Source: Antedon bifida
Lineage: Eukaryota > Echinodermata > Crinoidea > Comatulida > Antedonidae
Reading direction: 5' to 3'
DNA: 64,000 nt
Assembly (NCBI GenBank): GCA_963402885.1
Contig: OY727102.1
Span: 14,508,001 to 14,572,000, forward strand
A program made the position numbers and the translations under genes. The notes under the pieces are model-generated. The model worked only from the letters and a program-made list of their open reading frames with translations. It had not been told where the DNA came from and ran no database searches. Of this stretch, positions 13,794-23,000 are shown in pieces. Numbering within the stretch: the stretch's first letter is position 1; the number at the start of each line of letters is the position of its first letter.

Positions 13794-13932
13794 TCTTTGT
13801 CTACACTATCAAACTTTATGTAGACAAAAAAAGTGTGACATGCTCAAATATGGTAGTGACATGACATCATCATGTCCATAAATGGGCACATCACATTTTT
13901 TTTTGTCAAAGTTTGATAGTGTAGACAGAGCT
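13794..13932. mobile_element. MITE-A copy 2
   Basis: A single palindromic unit with termini TTTGTCTACACTATCAAAC and GTTTGATAGTGTAGACAGAG. It has the shared GACATCATCATGTCC core. Confidence 0.85.
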
Positions 13933-14077
13933 ATCTACATTTTTAATGTACAGTTAAGAAATGAAATTAATTAATGTTGTAATTGTTTTTTCTATTGAAA
14001 GACAGAATAGAAACCCTATAGAATTTATACAAATTTATAGTAAATAAAAATTATTATACATCATCATCAACCATATT

Positions 14078-17000
14078 TTAATCATTCTGAGAACTGTCAT
14101 CATCCTCGGGTTCATCCTTTTGTTCTTGCTCGTCATTCTGCTCATTGTTACCATATTGAGGTTGATTGTTCTCTTCAGCTTCTTCTCCATCATCATCCTC
14201 CTCCCCTTCATCCTCCACCTCTTCTGCTTTGTTTTCATCATCCTTTTCATTTATTGCATCATTTTCTGAAATCACAAAAAAAATGTGAATCAAACATACA
14301 GTTGCAAGTTTAATAAGTAATTCAAACTGCAAAATGAACATATGGACTGTAATAATTTGATACAGTTATATTACGGGTATGGATATTGTCATTCGTCCAG
14401 GTAGTATTACAGGTAAGTCGAAAAATCAACTGGAATTGCTGGTTTAAAAGCGACATTTCACAACCTATTCAGGTCATTTCATTCATGGCCTATCCAGGTC
14501 ATCGATACATCGATTGGTCTGTGACCTGTGACAGGGTCGAGGAGCTATTAACCAAAGGTTTGGGGATTTTCTTGATTGCTGAATTGAAGGTTAATACTGT
14601 AGCTCTTCGGCCTCATCATGGGTCACAGACCAATCGCCACAATTTCATCATTCAGCCTGATAACACAACCTGGATAGATCGTGAAAGATAGGACCTGGAT
14701 AGATCGTGAAAGATAGGACCTGGACAGATCGTGAAAGATAGGACCTGGACAGATCGTGAAAGATAGGTCCTGGACAGATCGTGAAAGATAGGACCTGGAC
14801 AGATCGTGAAAGATAGGTCCTGGACAGATAGTGAAAGATAGGACCTGGATAGATCGTGAAAGATAGGACCGGGATAGATCATGTAAGATAGGACCTGGAT
14901 AGATCGTGAAAGATAGGACCTGGATAGATCGTGACAGATAGGACCTGGATAGATCGTGACAGATAGGACCTGGATAGATCGTGAAAGATAGGACCTGCAT
15001 AGATCGTGAAAGATAGGATCTGGATAGACCGTGAAAGATAGGATCTGGATAGACCGTGAAAGATAGGACCTGCATAGATCTTGAAAGATAGGACCTGGAT
15101 AGATCGTGAAAGATAGGACCTGGATAGATCGTGGAAGATAGGACCTGGATAGGTTAAACGGTAGGTTAAAGTTAAACGTCGCTGTTAAACAAGTAATAAG
15201 TCCAGTTGACTAGATTTATTTTTCCAAACTGAATACAGTATTATTAATAACATTTCAAGTGCATAATTAATCCATATTAAATAATTATTTTATGAGTATC
15301 ATTGTGGATTTTAGTAATTAGTAGAAACAGGCACAAGTTATCAATAACAGACACATTTTGTGGGGCCAGCCCACTATTTCAGTTCCATACCACTGTAGTA
15401 CAGGTTTTTTCTTTAAAATCGTTCCTTTAAAAAAGTGCAGTTAGATGGATAAATGGATTAAACATACATTGCTACAGTACAGCACTTCAAATAAATTACT
15501 CTCATAAAATATGTCATTATGAGTGATGAGTGACATTACAAAATTGTTAAGATGCACAATAGTGATACAAACAAATTTCTCAGATTCAAAAGAAAAACAT
15601 GAAAAAAAACCTCATGCATACATATGTACGCAGCTAGGTCAACAGGTTTGGGGCAAACCTCCATTTTAGAGTGAAACCACCTTACCAACTCCCACCTCTG
15701 ACAATCCACATACTTTCATATAACTACTGATTGATCTCAGACATACAGTAGCTGTAGCTTTGTCTTTGGCCCCAATACTGTATGTCTTCATTACAGGCCC
15801 CTGGACCCTAGGCCCCTGTGGCTGTATTCACCAATCTCACTTAGGCTAAGGGAAAAATTAAGAATTCCCTTAACAAAGGGAAACACTTAAGGGGTATTCA
15901 CAAATGAGTTAAGGGATTCACTTACCTAAGGAAAACCCTTAATTTAAGGGTAAAACTTAAGGGTAAAAATAATCATAAATATTCATGAGTTGTCCCATTG
16001 TCCAATCACAGAGGATTTAATTCCCCTATGGTCCAATCACTTTCCTCTCTAAAACTAATTTGCATATTTAAAAAAAGAGTAAGGAGATTGGGGAACGGGG
16101 AACAGGGAGAAAGTGAGTGGACGTGACGATGATCAATAAAAAGAAAATGGCAGTCAAAACAAAAACAAGTAAATGAATAGACCTAGACTAATTTGTATGA
16201 GGATCAAGAAAAATAGGTCTAGCCTAGATGCTACTAACAAATCAACATTCTGTGCAGGCCTAAACCTGTCTGTATTGAGGCATATGCACCCTAGGCTGGT
16301 TACTGGGAAGACCAACAGGGGGCCTAGCATCTCTACCTAGCCTACTAGACTGAGGCTAATTAATTCTATTACAACGAAATGAGAAGCCATCTTCCACGAA
16401 AATAATGGCAGTCAAAATAAAAACAAATAAATGAATATATAGGCCTAGACTAATTTGTATGGTGAGGATCAGCAAAAAAGGTCTAACTCTAGATGCTACT
16501 CAAACCAAACATGAATCCTAGGCTGGTTACTGGGCACACCAATAGGGGGCCTAGCATCTCTACCTAGCCTAGACTGGAGCTATCTACAAGTAGGCATAGT
16601 ACTCGCACATACAGAATCGTCAGCACAACCAAGGTACTGAATAGTTAAGGGAACTTTTAAGGGACCTCTGAGGTCCCTTAAAAGTTAAGGGGAAAATAGA
16701 CCAAGTTAAAGCCCCATTCCCTACGTTTTTTAGATCTAATTTAAGATCACAAACTATATTTAATGTAAAAATAATACTATATGGTCCTATTGCGATAACT
16801 TTTTTCGTCTTTAAACGGTTAAAAATGTGAAAAATAAGTCGATTCTAATAATTATAGCGGCCCGCTATAAATCCCAAAATGCATTGCGCGCGGATTGATA
16901 TTTTTGTTTTTCACCTGTAATTCGCCCACTTTTCGATCGATCGTGAGGCCAAAACAAATGGAAGACTCCTAACTTTTCAGCGAAAATACCGGGCTTTCCC

Positions 17001-20000
17001 CAATTTATATCAACGGAGTGTTGCAAAAATAGAAATACAATTAATGCAGCAACTATACAACGTCAAGCTAGGTATATAGCTAGCGTACGATGTTCGTACG
17101 TTACCGATGTTTACCAGCTAGGCCTACAAAACTAAGCCTAGCTAGGCTAGGCCTAAGACCGTCCACGAGAGGTCGATCGCCGCGAGCTACTTAGGTAGTG
17201 CATTGTTTCTCACTTTTTATCATAATTTACCATAAAACGTACATTTAAGACAAGGAATGACATGGTTTAATGTTTTTAAAGTGATATATATGTATTATTT
17301 TCCAAAAAACGTCCAAAATTGCAGGGAAGGGGTCTTTAAGGGTTTCCCTTAACCTTAAACCCTTTGTGAATACCACTTAAGTGAAACCCTTAATATTTTC
17401 TTGATTTATTTTAAGGGAAATTCTTAGGATTTAAGGGAAATATCTCACTTAAGTGTGATTGGTGAATACGGTCACTGGACCCCATCCTCCGAATCCCTCC
17501 CTGTTTGAATATATCCGTTTATTCCTAGGATAGTGATACTTGTTTACAGATGCAAATTATAAAGTTAATAGTTAGTAAATCTAAAAAGCCAAAAATTACC
17601 ATCACCATCTACGCTATCATCAAAATACTGATCTAAATTGAGAAATATTTGTATGAAGTTTCCTTTATTAAAAAGCATGTTTCACACGCACATGGAAAAA
17701 TGATTTAAGATAGAATTAGATAATAATAAAGAAGGGACAGAGATGTATAAAAAAGCGATAGCGATTGAAAAAAGAGGACGATAGATGTATAGCGTGAGGG
17801 TCCTCCTAAATACCCACCAAGCATAATCAATCCCTCTACCAGTATAAAATGTAAGTTATAAAAATAGGTTATCTTTAAATTTCAATAAAGCTGAAGCTTG
17901 ATTTGATGATCAACTATGACATTATTATTGTCTTAGATTAAGTTTCTTTTTTGCTATGGATATATTATGTCATCATGGTATTCCAAAATAAAAAAGAAAG
18001 AATATTATGACATCATTGTTTCTATAATGTACATATTTTATGATTGTATATTTATCGTATAGCTGAACAGATGGGATATTTGGATGGGAATGAATGTGGA
18101 TAGTAAGCTAATAGGACAGGTGCTTTATTGGAAAACAATTCTCACCTTTTCCATCTCCATTCAACAAAGGCACCCGATTAACATCTAAATTCTGAGTGCA
18201 TAAAAACAAAACCCCAAAATTTAATTAGTGAAAAAAAAAAAAAAAACCACAAATAACCAAGAAAAATCAATTAAAACTCTAGCAATTGAAAGTTGATAAA
18301 AACTTATTTGGTATTCTGGGCCAGCCAATCCACTTTCAAGTTCAATTTATTCTGGGCCAGTCAATGTCCTTCCAGAGTTTGCTTTAGTTTAGTCTATCTG
18401 GGCCAGCCAATCTAATTCCAGGGTTTGCTTTAGTTTAGTCTATCTGGGCCAGCCAATCTAATTCCAGGGTTTGCTTTAGTTTAGTCTATCTGGGCCAGCC
18501 AATCTAATTCCAGGGTTTGCTTTAGTTTAGTCTATCTGGGCCAGCCAATCTAATTCCAGGGTTTGCTTTAGTTTAGTCTATCTGGGCCAGCCAATCTAAT
18601 TCCAGGGTTTGCTTTAGTTTAGTCTATCTTGGCCAGCCAATCTAATTCCAGGGTTTGCTTTAGTTTAGTCTATCTGGGCCAGCCAATCTAATTCCAGGGT
18701 TTGCTTTAGTTTAGTCTATCTGGGCCAGCCAATCTAATTCCAGGGTTTGCTTTAGTTTAGTCTATCTGGGCCAGCCAATCTAATTCCAGGGTTTGCTTTA
18801 GTTTAGTCTATCTGGGCCAGCCAATCTAATTCCAGGGTTTGCTTTAGTTTAGTCTATCTGGGCCAGCCAATCTAATTCCAGGGTTTGCTTTAGTTTAGTC
18901 TATCTGGGCCAGCCAATCTAATTCCAGGGTTTGCTTTAGTTTAGTCTATCTGGGCCAGCCAATCTAATTCCAGGGTTTGCTTTAGTTTAGTCTATCTGGG
19001 CCAGCCAATCTAATTCAAGGGTTTGCTTTAGTTTAGTCTATCTGGGCCAGCCAATCTAATTCCAGGGTTTGCTTTAGTTTAGTCTATCTGGGCCAGCCAA
19101 TCTAATTCCAGGGTTTGCTTTAGTTTAGTCTATCTGGGCCAGCCAATCTAATTCCAGGGTTTGCTTTAGTTTAGTCTATCTGGGCCAGCCAATCTAATTC
19201 CAGGGTTTGCTTTAGTTTAGTCTATCTGGGCCAGCCAAACTAATTCCAGGGTTTGCTTTAGTTTAGTCTATCTGGGCCAGCCAAACTAATTCCAGGGTTT
19301 GCTTTAGTTTAGTCTATCTGGGCCAGCCAATCTAATTCCAGGGTTTGCTTTAGTTTAGTCTATCTGGGCCAGCCAAACTAATTCCAGGGTTTGCTTTAGT
19401 TTAGTCTATCTGGGCCAGCCAATCTAATTCCAGGGTTTGCTTTAGTTTAGTCTATCTGGGCCAGCCAATCTAATTCCAGGGTTTGCTTATAGTTTAGTCT
19501 ATCTGGGCCAGCCAATCTAATTCCAGGGTTTGCTTTAGTTTAGTCTATCTTGTCCAACCAATCTAATTCCAGGGTTTGCTTTAGTTTAGTCTATCTGGGC
19601 CAGCCAATCTAATTCCAGGGTTTGCTTTAGTTTAGTCTATCTGGGCCAGCCAATCTAATTCCAGGGTTTGCTTTAGTTTAGTCTATCTGGGCCAGCCAAT
19701 CTAATTCCAGGGTTTGCTTTAGTTTAGTCTATCTGGGCCAGCCAATCTAATTCCAGGGTTTGCTTTAGTTTAGTCTATCTGGGCCAGCCAATCTAATTCC
19801 AGGGTTTGCTTTAGTTTAGTCTATCTGGGCCTGCCAATCTAATTCAAGGGTTTGCTTTAGTTTAGTCTATCTGGGCCAGCCAATCTAATTCCAGGGTTTG
19901 CTTTAGTTTAGTCTATCTGGGCTTGCCAATCTAATTCCAGGGTTTGCTTTAGTTTAGTCTATCTGGGCCAGCCAATCTAATTCCAGGGTTTGCTTTAGTT

Positions 20001-23000
20001 TAGTCTATCTTGTCCAACCAATCTAATTCCAGGGTTTGCTTTAGTTTAGTCTATCTGGGCCAGCCAATCTAATTCCAGGGTTTGCTTTAGTTTAGTCTAT
20101 CTGGGCCAGCCAATCTAATTCCAGGGTTTGCTTTAGTTTAGTCTATCTGGGCCAGCCAATCTAATTCCAGGGTTTGCTTTAGTTTAGTCTATCTGGGCCT
20201 GCCAATCTAATTCAAGGGTTTGCTTTAGTTTAGTCTATCTGGGCCAGCCAATCTAATTCCAGGGTTTGCTTTAGTTTAGTCTATCTGGGCCAGCCAATCT
20301 AATTCCAGGGTTTGCTTTAGTTTAGTCTATCTGGGCCAGCCAATCTAATTCCAGGGTTTGCTTATAGTTTAGTCTATCTGGGCCAGCCAATCTAATTTCC
20401 TTTTTGAGTTTGGTGGACTAGTAAAAAAGTACAGTGTTTCCACAACAGAAGATCTGCTCTTTTATAGTAATTTAAAGAATATCAGTAATTAGTTATGTTA
20501 GTGTAGGCTATTAAGGAAAATATCCACCATTTTTATCTAGCCCAGATAGCTATTGAGAACAAGAAAAACACAAAATAGAGACATTCATAATATTATGATT
20601 CTCAAATAGATAATATTCTAATACCAAGGATTATTTTATGAGGAAGGCTTAGTTTTTTACCTTCATGTACCAATAATTGTTAAGTGGATAGACACCAACT
20701 TACAAGGGTAAATACACCTGAACTTCAATATTCTGCCTTTTTAATAGTTACCAAAAATTACTCTAAAGTTGCTTAAAAATTCACTATCTTGGGGTCTCTC
20801 AAACAAACGTTCATAAGTGAGTGAATGTATATTTGCAACTATTTAAAGTAAAAAAAAATATCTATAAATTTTGAAATGAAACGCATGCATGTTAATGCAA
20901 CCTACCTCCTCGTCCTCCTCTGCCTCCTTATCTCCATCATCCTTTTGACCATCTAAAACAAATAAATCAAATTTGTTGTCTTAGTGCCGTTTCACACTTG
21001 CAAATAGCATTTAATTATTGAATTTAAATAATTGTCAGGAATATTCAGAAAAAGTTAAAGTTTCAGTTAAGGGGATTCTTATCTCTTTATGACTTCATCA
21101 TTAAAGCTGGGCAGGTTAGAGGTTTTGGTACAAACAAGGCAATCTAACAACAGGATGTTGAGCTCATCTTGCCAAGATAGGAACTCTTAACAGTCCTTTG
21201 ATCTATGTCTGGCTGCGACAAATATCAACAGTACTGTACTACATATTCTCCACAGCACGGTGTCTGTTAACAAAACATTTGAGGAAGCCAATTGGCTAAT
21301 TGAAAGTTTAGTGGGCGTGGAACTGATCATGTCATAGCCACAGAAAATCCTTTGATCTCCAGAGCTCAGCATCCAGTTATATAGTCTTGGTACACACTCA
21401 TACAACTAGACACCCTGCTACACACAAATAGCGTACAAAATTTACAACAGTTATGTAAATATTAAATGTTTCATTTTCTGCACATAATTTAATTCCTGCA
21501 GAGAATCTATGTGGATTTGTAACTTGTTGTAATTTGTTATGACCAGGTAAAACGCAAGTAACAATTTACAACAATCATTACCCTCGACACTGTCTTTCTG
21601 ATCTTCATTCTCAGCGGCCAACTGAGCATCATGGTAAGCTAAATCCTCATTTGGTACGGCTCCATCATCCTTATCTCCGTCTGAATCATGCACTCCGTCT
21701 TGTTCGGCCTTCAGTTTTTCCTCTTCTTTTTCCTCCACCTCCTCCTCTTTTTTATCTGGATTTTCATCTTCTTGTTTATTCTCATCTACTTGCTTATCTG
21801 CTTCATTTTCTTCTTCCTGGGGAACTTTCACCTGATCATTCACTTCCATCTCTGGTGGGCCAGGGTTTTGATCTTCTTGCTTGTCTAGTGTAAAACAGTT
21901 ATATAGATAATTATCATTAAGGGTGTGTGACGCAGTGTGTTGGACAAGGACATTATTCTACAAATCAAATACTCACCCTCTACTACTTGTTGTTGTTGCT
22001 CTACCTCATTTTTTTCACCTTCTTCACTGTTAAAAAAAATAAAGAAAACATATTAGCTTAATTCAATACTCAACTGGCCTACAGTGCCTGTGTATCGCAG
22101 CCTACAGTAACAAGTAAAACAAATTCTGACCAATTGCCTATTGCTTTTTTTTTAGTGTCTGGCTTTGTAAACCGACTATACTTACTCTTGAGTTTCTGGT
22201 GCTTCTTGATTGGCAAGTTCTTCCTTTGACTTTTCAACCGGTGGGTTTTGGTTCAATCCCTCAATGCCATTTTGATGAAAGTTATACTGATTGTTATTAT
22301 TTTGAGGATACATGTTCTGCTGTTGTTGATTCTGGAGACCTGTTTGTTGCCTCAAAAGATTATATTGCTGTTGTTGTGCTGGTGGTAGTTGCTGTGTATG
22401 GCCTAGATAGTTGTACTGCTGCTGCTGTGCAGCCTGTTGTTGCTGTGCAGCCTGTTGTTGCTGTGCAGCCTGTTGTTGCTGTGCAGCCTGTTGTTGCTGT
22501 GCAGCCTGTTGTTGCTGTGATACACCCATTTGGCTTCGTATTTGTTGTAGTTCCAATTGGGTCTTTTGTAAAACTGCTTGTAAGTTGCCATTCTCTGCCA
22601 TGGCCTGTTTTCGTTGCATTTCACATGATTCCTGCTCGTCTTGAGCTCTCACAACATTTTCATTATATTGCTTTTTATGAGTCTCATGCATTTCCTGGTA
22701 CTTTTCATATTCTTGACGCATATCATCTAACTCACCTTTAAAATAAATAAAATTAGTAATATTAATTGTTGTCTGTAATTATTTTTTATTTTGAGCTTTT
22801 GGAACAGATTTCCTATTGGACCAATAAAGATTCTGTATTAAAATATTAAGTGGTTCCAATTCCAATTCCCTTGAACTGAATATTATGACCAATGCTGTGT
22901 TTCCGCAGCCAAAACAAAATTATTGGTTAATTTTTTAACCATTAAAATGCGCATGATCAGTCATTAACAAACCACCAGATGCCCAATCACATCGCAAAAA

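Larger units (their letters stand above)
15827..17473. mobile_element. Composite non-autonomous transposon with TIRs, ~1.65 kb
   Basis: The left end GTATTCACCAATCTCACTTA is mirrored at the right end (TAAGTGTGATTGGTGAATAC). Subterminal DNA on both sides is packed with CCCTTAA/TTAAGGG words. Inside is a ~200-bp direct duplication (about 16137-16330 and 16402-16570) and a separate interspersed repeat (16698-17140). No transposase ORF. It sits in GOLM intron 8. No clean target duplication was found. Confidence 0.7.

Noticed and set aside
14623..15075. 150-codon Pro/Ser/Tyr repeat ORF on the minus strand
   Set aside because: It is the translation of the 25-bp minisatellite; any frame without a stop in a tandem unit gives such an ORF.
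18316..20397. CRISPR-like array
   Set aside because: The units are contiguous 46-bp tandem repeats without unique spacers, inside an intron of an animal gene.
21651..21893. Hydrophobic ORFs on the plus strand
   Set aside because: They are antisense shadows of the acidic GOLM exon 5 (GAA/GAG read backwards gives Phe/Leu).
22199..22741. 180-codon ORF antisense to GOLM exon 3 (and a poly-Cys frame)
   Set aside because: It is the complement of the CAG/CAA-rich exon; the sense frame is spliced, in phase and matches a Golgi protein family.
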